Assembly (NCBI GenBank): GCA_016711345.1
Contig: JADJTD010000001.1
Span: forward strand, 434,001-498,000
Source: Chloracidobacterium sp.
GTDB taxonomy: Bacteria; Acidobacteriota; Blastocatellia; Pyrinomonadales; Pyrinomonadaceae
DNA length: 64,000 bases
Reading direction: 5' to 3'
The position numbers and the translations under genes are program-made. Positions 41,307 to 49,961 of this stretch are shown piece by piece. Every line of letters starts with the position of its first letter. Positions within the stretch are counted from its first letter, which is position 1. The notes beneath the pieces were generated by a model. It ran no database searches and had not been told where the DNA came from. It saw nothing but the letters and a program-made list of their open reading frames with translations.

Positions 41307-42467
41307 ATGAAAATCCACGAATACCAAGGCAAAGCCATCCTCAAAGAATTCGGCGTTCCCGTACCGCGCGGCATCGTCGCACGCACGTCTGACGAAGCCG
41401 AAGCAGCCGCACGCGAACTCGGAACAGATGTGGTCGTCGTTAAAGCCCAGATCCACGCCGGCGGACGCGGCAAAGGCGGCGGCGTAAAACTCGCCAAATC
41501 GCCCGAAGAAGCAAAGCAGATCGCATCCGAAATTCTCGGCATGATGCTCATCACACACCAAACAGGCCCGGAAGGCCGCGAGGTCAAGACACTTCTCATT
41601 GAAGAAGGCCTGCCCATCGACAAAGAGTTCTATCTCGGCATCACCCTCGACCGCGTAACCGGCCGCAATGTCTTTATGGCGTCGTCAGCAGGCGGTATGG
41701 ACATCGAAAAGGTCGCTGAGGAAACGCCTGAACTTATCCTCAAAGAAACTATCGATCCGGCAGTCGGCCTTCGGGGCTTTCAGGCACGCAAACTCGCGTT
41801 CGGCCTCGGCATTCCAAACGATCTCATCAATCAAGCCGCGTCGTTCATGCTAAAACTCTACGACGCCTATGAGAAAACCGATGCGTCACTCATCGAGATC
41901 AATCCGTTCCTGCTCACCAAAGACAATCGCCTGATCGCTCTCGATGCAAAGCTAAGTTTCGACGACAACGCAATGTATCGGCACAAAGATTACGCCGAAC
42001 TCCGCGACTTGGGCGAAGAAGAACCTCTCGAGATCGAGGCGTCCAAATACGACCTCAACTACATCAAGCTAGACGGCAACATTGGCTGCATGGTAAACGG
42101 CGCAGGCCTCGCGATGGCGACGATGGACATCATAAAACTCTCCGGCGGCGAACCCGCAAACTTCCTCGACGTCGGCGGAGGTGCAAGCCAGGAGCGTGTC
42201 GAACAAGCATTCAAAATTCTCCTCGCCGACACAAATGTAAAAGCCGTACTAATAAACATCTTCGGCGGCATCGTCCGCTGCGACATGGTAGCCAACGGCG
42301 TCGTCGCAGCCGCAAAAAATCTCGGAGTCTCGATCCCCATAGTCGCAAGATTAGAGGGCACCAACGTCGAAGAAGGCCGCCGCGTCCTAGCCGAATCAAA
42401 CATCGGCATAATCCCCGCCACCACAATGAACGACGCCGCAGAAAAGGTCGTAGCGGCTGCAGCATAA
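41307..42467 (+). CDS. sucC: Succinyl-CoA synthetase (succinate-CoA ligase) beta subunit
   Basis: The 386-residue protein starts MKIHEYQGKAILKEFGVPVP and has an ATP-grasp domain (VVKAQIHAGGRGKGGGVKLA) and the C-terminal ligase domain (GCMVNGAGLAMATMDIIKLS; FLDVGGGASQERVEQAF; ININIFGGIVRCD-like VLINIFGGIVRCDMVANGVV). It makes succinate and ATP/GTP from succinyl-CoA in the TCA cycle. The alpha subunit gene, usually next to it, is absent; a four-helix protein gene follows instead. Confidence 0.95.
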   Translation: MKIHEYQGKAILKEFGVPVPRGIVARTSDEAEAAARELGTDVVVVKAQIHAGGRGKGGGVKLAKSPEEAKQIASEILGMMLITHQTGPEGREVKTLLIEEGLPIDKEFYLGITLDRVTGRNVFMASSAGGMDIEKVAEETPELILKETIDPAVGLRGFQARKLAFGLGIPNDLINQAASFMLKLYDAYEKTDASLIEINPFLLTKDNRLIALDAKLSFDDNAMYRHKDYAELRDLGEEEPLEIEASKYDLNYIKLDGNIGCMVNGAGLAMATMDIIKLSGGEPANFLDVGGGASQERVEQAFKILLADTNVKAVLINIFGGIVRCDMVANGVVAAAKNLGVSIPIVARLEGTNVEEGRRVLAESNIGIIPATTMNDAAEKVVAAAA

Positions 42468-42538
42468 GTTTTGGTTATAGGTTTTTACGCTTGTGGCATC
42501 GGGAGGTTGTGTAGATTTTGTTGCAGTTTTTTTTGATT

Positions 42539-42611
42539 TTAGATTTTGAGTTGACCTCAAATCTGAAATTTCAAATTTGAGATTTCAAATTTCAAATCTA
42601 AGATCTCAAAT
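42539..42611. repeat. AAATTTGAGATTTCAAATTT-type palindromic repeats
   Basis: Copies of CTGAAATTTCAAATTTGAG and TTCAAATCTAAGATCTCAAA in both orientations make up the 3' part of the sucC to four-helix-gene gap. The same word family appears in frame in two coding genes (13067-13108, 42895-42926). Confidence 0.8.
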
Positions 42612-42622
42612 TATCCAAAGCC

Positions 42623-43138
42623 ATGAAATACTCAACCTTCGAAGAGTTGCCTGTCTGGAACACCGCTATTGAATTTGCTCTAAACGTATTTGCATTCACA
42701 AACAAATCAGATTTTCGAGGTCTCGGAGATACTAAAAATCAATTAGAGCGCTCCGCACTTTCGATCTCCAACAACATCGCCGAAGGCTTCGAACGAGGCA
42801 CCACCGCTGAACTGATAAATTTCCTGTACATAGCCCGAGGCTCCGCCGGCGAAAGCCGCTCGATGCTTCGTCTATGCGAGCGTATTGAACGATTCTCAAA
42901 TTTCAAATCTGAAATTTCAAATTTGACCGGAAACGCGGTCAACATTTCAAAGCAGCTTCACGGCTGGCTCGAATCCCTAAAAAACACGGATATCAAAGGC
43001 GTAAAATTCTTTACAAACAAAGAAAAGAAACGCATTGAAATGGACAAGGAATTCGCGGAGTTCGATCAAACAATGGAACGACACCGACAAGAACTGCTAG
43101 AAAAACTAATCCAGCGCGAGCAACAATCTAACGGCTAG
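42623..43138 (+). CDS. Four helix bundle protein (23S rRNA intervening-sequence type)
   Basis: The 171-residue protein has the S23-like family pattern: FEELPVWNTAIEFALNVFAF, LERSALSISNNIAEGFERGT, TAELINFLYIARGSAGESRS and MLRL. Such proteins occur inside rRNA intervening sequences and also, as here, as free-standing genes; function unknown. In the loop before the last helices, RFSNFKSEISNLTGNA is coded by an in-frame copy of the AAATTTCAAATCT repeat (42895-42926). A charged C-terminal tail (EKKRIEMDKEFAEFDQTMER) extends the usual ~120 residues. Confidence 0.85.
   Translation: MKYSTFEELPVWNTAIEFALNVFAFTNKSDFRGLGDTKNQLERSALSISNNIAEGFERGTTAELINFLYIARGSAGESRSMLRLCERIERFSNFKSEISNLTGNAVNISKQLHGWLESLKNTDIKGVKFFTNKEKKRIEMDKEFAEFDQTMERHRQELLEKLIQREQQSNG
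42895..42926. repeat. In-frame copy of the AAATTTCAAATCTGAAATTT repeat
   Basis: CTCAAATTTCAAATCTGAAA followed by TTTCAAATTTGA lies within the four-helix protein gene; the same repeats flank the gene on both sides. Confidence 0.75.
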
Positions 43139-43142
43139 AGCA

Positions 43143-43232
43143 TTCCGAATTTTCAATTTCAAATTTCAAATCTGAAATTTCCCAACCTCAAGTATCTTTC
43201 TTCTCAAATCTGAAATTTCAGATCTTAAATTC
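43143..43232. repeat. Intergenic AAATTTCAAATCTGAAATTT repeat pair
   Basis: Two copies (about 43148-43181 and 43204-43232) of TTTCAAATCTGAAATTT words separate the four-helix gene from the frameshifted ATPase gene on the other strand. Confidence 0.75.
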
Positions 43233-43268
43233 TTCTTTACGCCGTTCCGCCCCAAAGTTCATTCCAGC

Positions 43269-44637
43269 CTACGAAGTATTAAACAAACATGTAGGCCCGT
43301 CAACATGTCGGCCGCCTGTGCCGAAGACGCCAAATTCCCATCGCGATAAATTCCCGGACGTGCCGTACATATACCAGACCATCGGCTTGCCGTTCTCGTC
43401 TTCTTTCTCGACAAATATCTCGCGGTCGTCTCTGTCGAAAGTGCGCTTGAGACCCGACAAGTCCGCCCGGCGTTCGTGATGGCCGGGTTTTGTCGGAACT
43501 TCGGGCGATTCCTCATTCGCATCGCCTACCGGCATATCATTCGGAGCTGGATATTCCCCGTTGCCGTTGCCATCGTCATATTCCCATCCTCTTCTCCTTC
43601 ATCATCCTCTTCTCCTTCATCATCCTCTTCTTCGTCTTCGTACTCGTTTAAGTAATCGTCGTCAAATTCGAAATCATCGTCGCTATCATCAGTCGGGTCT
43701 AATTCGGGACGCCATTTTTTGAACAGTTCACATGCCTTCCATTTCGAAATTCCGAGTTTCTCGGCGATCGCACGGAATTTTTCGCCGGCATAGTGCCGCC
43801 GTTTTACGTCGCAGATAAGCTGCCTGACCTCTTCGTCGATCTTGGTAGCGAACCTATCGTCGAATGCGAGCTTTAGCAGCCCGTCTTCCGATTGTTTGAT
43901 CGAGTAATACGGTGCATTATCTACGGTCCAGCTAATTGCGGAGCTTCTCGAACGCGTTTGTATCATATAAAAACTTGTCCGATGCCTCGGATTTCGTCCG
44001 AGTGCGAACACGCTGTCCGCAACTTCGCACAGAACTCGCGAGCGCCGCATATCGGCTTCGCTTACAAACCTTTTCCAGCCGGGCTCGCGCGCTCCTGCAA
44101 GAACAAGAACCGAAATTCCCAATTCATCCTTGAGCTGCTTAAGCTCACGCATCAGTTTAAGTATCTGCCGCGTACCGTCACAGCTTTGGCTGACCGCGTT
44201 AATATCGTCGATGATTATCACTTGTAACCGTTATCGTTTATCCGTTCACGCAGCCACGCGCAAAGTTTGTCGTTCGATGCTGGCCGTTCGCGATACAGGT
44301 TACGTGAAAACTCATAATGCTTCGCCGCATGCGTGTAACGCATTTGAAGTTGCGCATTTGAAAGAGCCAGGTCGACGTACAGTACCTTCTGGCGTTTTGC
44401 CTCCATGTTGAAGGCCTCGACGCCTCGACCTCGTGCCGCCGCATCAGCGATCTGAAGAGCAAGAATGCTCTTGCCCGTGCCCGTTGCTCCGAAAAGCAAT
44501 GCCATCTCACCCTCGCACCAGAACTCTCCAAACAGCATTCCCGGCGGTACAAAATCTTTAGAATTTGCGAAACAATCATTTATCCGACTCGCCTGCCGTA
44601 TGTTTTGTCCTTCGTCTTTTGAAAAGGAATCATGCAT
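43269..44637 (-). pseudogene. RecA-like (AAA_25/RepA-type) ATPase gene with two frameshifts
   Basis: Three minus-strand frames line up as one protein. Piece 1 (44637-44218) starts MHDSFSKDEGQNIRQ after an AGGAAAACTACTT ribosome site, with MALLFGATGTGKSILALQIA (Walker A) and KVLYVDLALSNAQLQMRYT, ending DNGYK-stop. Piece 2 (44221-43526) goes on directly with IIIDDINAVSQSCDGTRQIL (Walker B), GISVLVLAGAREPGWKRF and a helix-turn-helix-like AEKLGISKWKACELFKK plus an Asp/Glu repeat tail. Piece 3 continues EYDDGNGNGEYPAPNDMPVG to a stop at 43269. Single-base shifts at about 44219 (AAG-TGATAA) and about 43560 break it. Likely a plasmid- or phage-type replication/regulatory ATPase. Confidence 0.7.
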
Positions 44638-44770
44638 AAGTAGTTTTCCTAAAATTAGAATGAACCGCTTGACATTTGCGGCTATGTATTGCATACTTGC
44701 AACGCTGTGTTATGATACGTCATCTTATCTATGCAAGTTCTGAATGTCAAGAGTTTTTTTGCAAAATTTA

Positions 44771-44863
44771 CCGGACAAGGTCATTTTGCAGTTGTAAGTG
44801 ATTTATTTTCAGCAGGTTAACTTGTCCGGTCGCCCTTCCGGACAAATCCGGACAACCGGACAA
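44771..44863. repeat. Five CCGGACAA/TTGTCCGG sites, cluster 1
   Basis: The octamer occurs at 44771, 44822 (complement), 44838, 44848 and 44856; the second and third form a palindrome TTGTCCGG-TCGCCCTT-CCGGACAA, and the last two are directly adjoining. Spacing is regular enough to suggest protein-binding sites (iterons or operators). Confidence 0.75.
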
Positions 44864-44887
44864 AAAAAAGCGGGCAAAGCCCGCTTT
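44862..44887 (-). terminator. Rho-independent terminator
   Basis: AAAGCGGGC / GCCCGCTTT form a 9-bp stem with an AAA loop; on the minus strand it is followed by eight T. It ends the DinB-like gene (stop at 44928). Confidence 0.85.
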
Positions 44888-44927
44888 AGATCTGGATATT
44901 TGAAAATTTAGTTGGAAGTTGCTTTGC

Positions 44928-45455
44928 TTACCAGCCCATTCTATCTCTGAGCGATGTAATATGTGCGGTGTGATGTTCGGAGTGCCAGGCGTACAAAGCC
45001 AATGCTCCGTCGAGTGTCCAAACTCCTGTTTCGGGGTGAATGAACTCTTTTTGATAGTCGCTGTACGACATTGAATGCAGCAATGCGGTCCAGCGTTCAT
45101 GAATGGCGTCGATCATCTTCAGAGAGACTTCTACAGGCAGTTTTGCATCAGCGAGCATCGCCCAACGGTCTTCATAGTATGGCCTGATCGTTGGCGGCTC
45201 GTCTTCTGTCAACGCGAGCTTAAATCTGATAAGTGAATTGGCGTGACTGTCAGCAACGTGGTGAACGACTTGCCTGATCGTCCATCCGCCGTCTCGATAT
45301 GGCGTATCAAGCTGCGAGTCATCAAGTCCCTCGACAGCATCACGCAAACGGCTTGGCAGATCGGCAATTGTCGCAATGCGTGCATCGCGCAGCTCCGGCG
45401 AAACGCCAAAGTCCATATCAAATTCGCCTATCGGAAAACGCGGGTCTGGTGACAT
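44928..45455 (-). CDS. DinB/YfiT-like metal-dependent hydrolase (putative bacillithiol transferase)
   Basis: Starting at ATG 45455 (AGGA 9 bases upstream) the protein is 175 residues, the usual YfiT/BstA length, and begins PDPRFPIGEFDMDFGVSPEL as family members do. Motifs: YRDGGWTIRQVVHHVADSHA and WHSEHHTAHITSLRDRMGW, which supply the three His metal ligands. Relatives transfer bacillithiol to electrophiles. A longer frame to ATG 45554 or 45563 would add ~35 residues (SEYLNYPITPTQNG); I judge it less likely. Confidence 0.82.
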   Translation of the reverse strand: MSPDPRFPIGEFDMDFGVSPELRDARIATIADLPSRLRDAVEGLDDSQLDTPYRDGGWTIRQVVHHVADSHANSLIRFKLALTEDEPPTIRPYYEDRWAMLADAKLPVEVSLKMIDAIHERWTALLHSMSYSDYQKEFIHPETGVWTLDGALALYAWHSEHHTAHITSLRDRMGW

Positions 45456-45658
45456 AACTTCAATTCCTGTGGTGATGACCAACGGATGATCGGGATATTC
45501 AACGAAGATCCCGTTTTGCGTCGGTGTTATCGGATAATTGAGATATTCTGACATAAACTTCAAGTCGAGTTATAAAAACTCCGCGTATAAAGGCCGCTGT
45601 GAAGTTATGTTAAATACCTATTGACTGCTTTTTTCTAGTTTTTTCGTCAGCTTCACGA

Positions 45659-45719
45659 TGTTCGTCAAACTTCAGTTTGGCGATCCGGATCAACAAACTG
45701 AAGTTTGTTGATCCGAACC
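45659..45719. repeat. CAACAAACTGAAGTTTGTTG palindrome
   Basis: Near the end of dnaB: GTCAAACTTCAGTTTGGC and AACAAACTGAAGTTTGTTGA are self-complementary hairpins, flanked by GATCC/GGATC. A similar word (AACAAACTTCAGTGTGTTGA, ACAAACTAAAGTTTGTCG) is at 50928-50984. They may end transcription of the long minus-strand operon or be REP-like. Confidence 0.65.
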
Positions 45720-45720
45720 G

Positions 45721-47088
45721 TTAGCCGCCAAAATAGTTTTCAAATCTCGTAAATTCTCTCAAAAACGCGAGTTTAACTGTACCGGTCGGCCCGTTTCTTT
45801 GCTTGGAAATTATCAGTTCGGCGAGGCCTTTGTTTTCTTCGGTTTCCTTGTAATAGTCTTCGCGATAGATGAATGCGACGACATCGGCGTCCTGCTCGAT
45901 ACTGCCAGATTCGCGAAGGTCGGACATCAAGGGCTTCGGCGGATTACGAGCCTCAGGAGCACGCGAAAGCTGCGACAATGCCAGCACAGGCACATCAAGT
46001 TCTTTTGCGAGTGCCTTTAATTCGCGTGAGATCTGCGACACTTCCTGCTGACGGTTCTCGCTTCGCCGTGCGCCGGCGCTGCCCATCAATTGCAGGTAGT
46101 CGATGACGATCAGATCAAGCTGTTTTTGTTCCGCAGCAAGACGACGAGCTTTTGCACGGATCTCGAGTGCCGAAATGCCGGGCGTGTCGTCGATAAATAT
46201 TCTCGTGTCCGCGAGCGTGCCTATCGCATTTGCAAGCCGCTCCCATTCGTTGGTCATCAAATGGCCCGTACGGAAACGATGAGCGTTAATGTGAGCTTCG
46301 CTCGAGAGCATACGAGTTACAAGCTGCTCTTTCGACATTTCAAGCGAGAACAAAGCAACGACCGCTTTGGAATGAAGTGCAGCGTTTTGAGCGACGGTTA
46401 GACAAAGTGCAGTTTTGCCCATCGACGGTCGTCCGGCAACAATGATCAGATCTGTCCGCTGCAACCCTGACGTCATTTCGTCAACTTCGCGAAAACCCGT
46501 CGAAAGGCCTGTGATTCCAGTGCTTTCACCGGCAGCACGCTCTTTTACACGAGCGAGAACGCGGTCAGCGACAGGAGCGATCCGCGAAAAGCTCTGCTTT
46601 GTTCGAGCCTCAGCGATCTCGAAGATCCTTTGCTCCGCCTTATCGAGTATCACCTCGGCATCGTCCTCTTCGGCAAGTGCCTCGCCGGTGATCGCATTGC
46701 ATGTGCGGATCAGATTGCGGACAACCGATTTGTCGCGGACGACTTTGACGTATTCCTCGATCTTTGAAAAATGCGGCAGGCCGAATGTCAGATTGGTGAT
46801 CGTCGTTATGCCGCCGATAGACTCGAACGAGCCTTCTTTCTTTAGCTCTTCGCCGATCAGGATCGGATCGATCTGTCGCTGCTTTTCAAACAGAGCGATC
46901 ATTGCCGCAAAAACACGGCGATTGAGCGGCGAGTAGAAATCTTCGGGCTTTAAATGCTCAACAGCCTCGGCAATAACAGCATTATCGAGCAAAATCGCAC
47001 CGAGGATCACGCGCTCGCTTTCCTCGCTCGATGGCAGAGGTTTTTCGAGATATTGCTCTCGTCGATTGTCGGGAAATACGCTTGCCAT
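45721..47088 (-). CDS. dnaB: Replicative DNA helicase
   Basis: The protein (455 residues from ATG 47088) has the N-terminal DnaB domain (PSSEESERVILGAILLDNAV) and RecA-like motor: VAGRPSMGKTALCLTVAQNA (Walker A), VVALFSLEMSKEQLVTRMLS, LIVIDYLQLMGSAGARRSEN and LSQLSRAPEARNPPKPLMSD. It unwinds DNA at the fork. A longer frame to 47130 adds 14 residues without support. Last gene of the rpsF-rpsR-rplI-dnaB set, an arrangement common in bacteria; the 193-base gap to rplI contains an ACCAC...GTGGT inverted element. Confidence 0.95.
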   Translation of the reverse strand: MASVFPDNRREQYLEKPLPSSEESERVILGAILLDNAVIAEAVEHLKPEDFYSPLNRRVFAAMIALFEKQRQIDPILIGEELKKEGSFESIGGITTITNLTFGLPHFSKIEEYVKVVRDKSVVRNLIRTCNAITGEALAEEDDAEVILDKAEQRIFEIAEARTKQSFSRIAPVADRVLARVKERAAGESTGITGLSTGFREVDEMTSGLQRTDLIIVAGRPSMGKTALCLTVAQNAALHSKAVVALFSLEMSKEQLVTRMLSSEAHINAHRFRTGHLMTNEWERLANAIGTLADTRIFIDDTPGISALEIRAKARRLAAEQKQLDLIVIDYLQLMGSAGARRSENRQQEVSQISRELKALAKELDVPVLALSQLSRAPEARNPPKPLMSDLRESGSIEQDADVVAFIYREDYYKETEENKGLAELIISKQRNGPTGTVKLAFLREFTRFENYFGG

Positions 47089-47210
47089 TTGCTGAGAAAC
47101 TATTGTGAGTGAAGCTAATTTTAGCCACAAAAAACGGCCTTGTCTAAAGGCCGTGATCGAAAGTTGGTAAGTCTAAATAAAGTGGATATTTACGAAATGC
47201 AAAAAAGAAT

Positions 47211-47280
47211 TAACCACTAAAAATCACTAAATCACACAAAACTTTTTCGTGTTCTCTTTAGTGAAATTTCGTGGTTTAAA
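47211..47280. repeat. TTAACCACTAAAAATCAC... inverted element between rplI and dnaB
   Basis: TTAACCACTAAAAATCACTAAA pairs (imperfectly) with TTTAGTGAAATTTCGTGGTTTAA around CACACAAAAC/TTTTCGTG. Same layout as the elements at 29856, 34722 and 55701. It touches the rplI stop codon. Confidence 0.7.
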
Positions 47281-47883
47281 TTATTCCGCCGTCGTAGGCT
47301 CTTCCGTTTCCGTCGAAGACTCTTCGACTGCAGGAGACGTTTCCTCCGCCGGAACCTCGGCCTTTGCTTCTTCAGGCGCGTCTTCCTTTTTCGCCTTTTT
47401 CTCTTTGACTGGCTTCTCAGGCATTTCGCCGCCCTCAGCAGTCACAGTGACTGGCAAAGACAGCAGAACGTCGCGGTAAAGCTTAACGTTGACCGTGAAT
47501 TCGCCGGTTTCCTTGATCGCGTCTTTGAGAATGATCTTGCGGCGGTCGATCTCATAGCCTTTGGCCTGAAGCCCTTCGGCAATGTCCATCGAAGTGACCG
47601 AACCAAAGAGCGTTCCATGATCGCCGGCCTTACGTTCGAATTCAAGCGTAATGCTCGCCATCTGATCGCGCTGTGCTTCGGCGGTTGCCTTATCGGCAGC
47701 AGCTCTTTTCAGAAGCGCGGCACGTTCCTGTTCGATCTGTTTAATATTGCCCTTAGTAGCGAGAGTCGCTAAACCTTGCGGCAACAGATAGTTGCGAGCA
47801 TAACCCGCCCTTACCTTTACCAGATCTCCGCGTCCGCCAAGATTATCGATCTCTTCGCGTAATAAAATTGTTGTATTCGCCAT
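47281..47883 (-). CDS. rplI: 50S ribosomal protein L9 with acidic C-terminal tail
   Basis: The 200-residue protein starts NTTILLREEIDNLGGRGDLV with VRAGYARNYLLPQGLA, the L9 N-domain, and has the C-domain GDHGTLFGSVTSMDIAEGLQ and DAIKETGEFTVNVKLY. L9 is usually about 150 residues; here a ~45-residue Lys then Glu/Ala/Thr-rich tail (KEKKAKKEDAPEEAKAEVPA) is added. 11 bases downstream of rpsR. Confidence 0.95.
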   Translation of the reverse strand: MANTTILLREEIDNLGGRGDLVKVRAGYARNYLLPQGLATLATKGNIKQIEQERAALLKRAAADKATAEAQRDQMASITLEFERKAGDHGTLFGSVTSMDIAEGLQAKGYEIDRRKIILKDAIKETGEFTVNVKLYRDVLLSLPVTVTAEGGEMPEKPVKEKKAKKEDAPEEAKAEVPAEETSPAVEESSTETEEPTTAE

Positions 47884-47894
47884 GATAAATTCTC

Positions 47895-48179
47895 CTAGTC
47901 TGCTACAAACGGCAGGATTGCCATTGAGCGGGCACGTTTGATCGCCTTAGCTATGCGGCGCTGGTCTTTAGCTGTGATGCCCGAAATTCGGCGCGGCATG
48001 ATCTTGCCGCGTTCTGGAATGAACTGCCTCAGCAGATCGACATCCTTCCAATCGACGTAATCCGGCACCACATTGCGAGCCCGGCGGCGTTGAAATCTTC
48101 GCGGGCGGTCACCAATGACGTCTTCACCAACGCCGAAACCGCCTCTGTCATCCATTATTTCCAATTCATCTTCTGCCAT
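47895..48179 (-). CDS. rpsR: 30S ribosomal protein S18
   Basis: The 94-residue protein has an extended acidic N-terminus (AEDELEIMDDRGGFGVG) and the S18 core: VDWKDVDLLRQFIPERGKIM, PRRISGITAKDQRRIAKAIK and RARSMAILPFV. It pairs with S6 in the small subunit. Between rpsF (21-base gap) and rplI. Confidence 0.96.
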   Translation of the reverse strand: MAEDELEIMDDRGGFGVGEDVIGDRPRRFQRRRARNVVPDYVDWKDVDLLRQFIPERGKIMPRRISGITAKDQRRIAKAIKRARSMAILPFVAD

Positions 48180-48200
48180 AATTTTCTCCTGGTGAACTAT

Positions 48201-48602
48201 TTACGCCTCAGCGGTCGCCTCTGTTGTTTCTTCTGACGACTGACGGAATCTTGCACGTTTTTCAGCACGAGCTTCACGCTTCGTGCGGATCTTGTCCGCC
48301 TTCTTGCGGTCTTCGTCCACGCGGACCGTGATGTAACGCATGACCATGTCGTTGACACGCATGCGTCGCTCAAGCTCAGCGATCTCCTGGCCGGTACCGT
48401 TGATCTCAAAGAGCACATAATGCCCTTCTTTCTTCTTTTCGATCGGGTAAGCAAGGGTTTTCATGCCGATGTCGTCCATGCGAACGACTTCGCCGCCTTC
48501 CTTCTCGATCAATTTTCCGACGGCGTCGTTCAATTTTTCGATCTTCTCGGCATCCGTTTCCGGATTGACGATATACATTACTTCATATGTTCTGTTTGCC
48601 AT
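48201..48602 (-). CDS. rpsF: 30S ribosomal protein S6
   Basis: The 133-residue protein begins with NRTYEVMYIVNPETDAEKIE and has MKTLAYPIEKKKEGHYVLFE and VNDMVMRYITVRVDEDRKKA, the S6 core, plus a ~30-residue basic/Glu tail (RTKREARAEKRARFRQSSEE). It follows pth by 27 bases. Confidence 0.95.
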   Translation of the reverse strand: MANRTYEVMYIVNPETDAEKIEKLNDAVGKLIEKEGGEVVRMDDIGMKTLAYPIEKKKEGHYVLFEINGTGQEIAELERRMRVNDMVMRYITVRVDEDRKKADKIRTKREARAEKRARFRQSSEETTEATAEA

Positions 48603-48629
48603 AAATGCTCCCTCGCGCTCGCTATTTCA

Positions 48630-49211
48630 TCAATTAAATCTTGCCATTGCCGCCTCGACACCATCAGAAACGATGGAACGCACAGCGTCGGCAGATCTAT
48701 CCAATATTTTTTCAAGTGTTTCAGAATCGCCTTTTGCGAATTTCTCCAAAACAAACCTCGCTGCATCACCTATTTGATGCTCCGGCTGAATTCCGATTCT
48801 CAGCCTTATAAAATCCTGCGTACTTAAACGTTCTATGATCGATCTCAGGCCATTCTGTCCGCCGTGCGTTCCTTTTGGCCGAATTCTGATCGAGCCAAAA
48901 GGCAAAGCAAGATCATCCGAAATTACTATCAATCTCTCGATCGATCTTTCCTCTTTCGCGATCAGGCAACTGACCGCTTCGCCGCTCAAATTCATGTACG
49001 TCTGCGGCTTGGCCAGTTCGATCACTTGATTGTCAATAATGCCTCGGCCAATCAGCGATCTGCACTCTTCACGCTTGATCTGCGTCTGCATTTGCGATGC
49101 GAGCAGATCGACGAGCATAAATCCTAGATTGTGCCGCGTCTTCGCATATTCCGGGCCTGGATTACCAAGCCCGACGATCAACCAGTTCTGAGTTCCAACT
49201 TCAGTTGGCAT
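48630..49211 (-). CDS. pth: Peptidyl-tRNA hydrolase
   Basis: The 193-residue protein has NWLIVGLGNPGPEYAKTRHN with catalytic His, LAKPQTYMNLSGEAV, VISDDLALPFGSIRIRPKGT and HGGQNGLRSI. It frees tRNA from dropped-off peptidyl-tRNA. Between rplY and rpsF in the minus-strand operon. A small ACCAACAAAAGTTGG / CCAACTTCAGTTGG hairpin pair marks its start region. Confidence 0.96.
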   Translation of the reverse strand: MPTEVGTQNWLIVGLGNPGPEYAKTRHNLGFMLVDLLASQMQTQIKREECRSLIGRGIIDNQVIELAKPQTYMNLSGEAVSCLIAKEERSIERLIVISDDLALPFGSIRIRPKGTHGGQNGLRSIIERLSTQDFIRLRIGIQPEHQIGDAARFVLEKFAKGDSETLEKILDRSADAVRSIVSDGVEAAMARFN

Positions 49212-49253
49212 TTTTCAAAATTAAACCAACAAAAGTTGGAACTCGAAACTTTA

Positions 49254-49910
49254 TTACGTATCTTCGCCGCCTTCAGGTGCTGCTTCAGGCTTTTCGCCGG
49301 CAACCTCAGGCTGAGCACCTTCCTCTATCTGTGGCTCAAGAACTGCTTCCTCAACCGTAACGACCGAAGCGACAACAGTTTCCGGTGCCAGAGCGATCTC
49401 AATTCCCGCACCGACAACAAGATCGGAAACGTGCAGAGATTGCCCTGCCTCGAGATTTGTCACATCCACGTCTATCGAATCCGGCGTATTGGCCGGTTCG
49501 CAGAGCACCTTGATCTCACGCATTGCCTGAGTGAGAACGGCACCAACGTCTTGAAGCCCCACAGCGTGGCCAGTCAAACGGATCGGAACTGTCATTTCGA
49601 TCTTCTCGCCCTTTGCAAATCTGCGAAGATCGGCATGGATGAGACGCCCTTTGACCGCGTCGATCTGACGGTCTTGAAAAATAACGTCATGAATGCCTTC
49701 GCCCGCGACATCAAGTGCAAACACTGTATTGACACTAGTTTCGGTGCGAATGATCGCGGCGAGATCTTTTAGCGAAACAGTAGCAGACATGCTCTCCGAA
49801 CCTCCGCCATAGACAACGACAGGTATCTTGCCATCGACACGCAGACGACGGGCATGGCCCTTGCCACGCGTTTCACGCTTTTCAGCTTTTACAACAATTT
49901 TTTCAGCCAT
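49254..49910 (-). CDS. rplY: 50S ribosomal protein L25 (Ctc/general stress form)
   Basis: The protein (218 residues from ATG 49910) has KIVVKAEKRETRGKGHARRL at the 5S-binding N-domain and the C-terminal TL5/CTC domain (TVPIRLTGHAVGLQDVGAVL; SIDVDVTNLEAGQSLHVSDL). A longer frame to 49937 adds 9 residues, but no better start. The C-terminus carries an acidic tail (PEVAGEKPEAAPEGGEDT). 51 bases after prs. Confidence 0.94.
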   Translation of the reverse strand: MAEKIVVKAEKRETRGKGHARRLRVDGKIPVVVYGGGSESMSATVSLKDLAAIIRTETSVNTVFALDVAGEGIHDVIFQDRQIDAVKGRLIHADLRRFAKGEKIEMTVPIRLTGHAVGLQDVGAVLTQAMREIKVLCEPANTPDSIDVDVTNLEAGQSLHVSDLVVGAGIEIALAPETVVASVVTVEEAVLEPQIEEGAQPEVAGEKPEAAPEGGEDT

Positions 49911-49961
49911 AACTTTTCTCTCAAATCCTAATTTCAAATCTGAAATCTTCTTTCCGAAACT

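Noticed and set aside
44210..44225. Programmed frameshift in the RecA-like ATPase gene
   Set aside because: No slippery heptamer or downstream pseudoknot was seen; a one-base deletion in an A run before GTG explains it better, and a second shift lies downstream.
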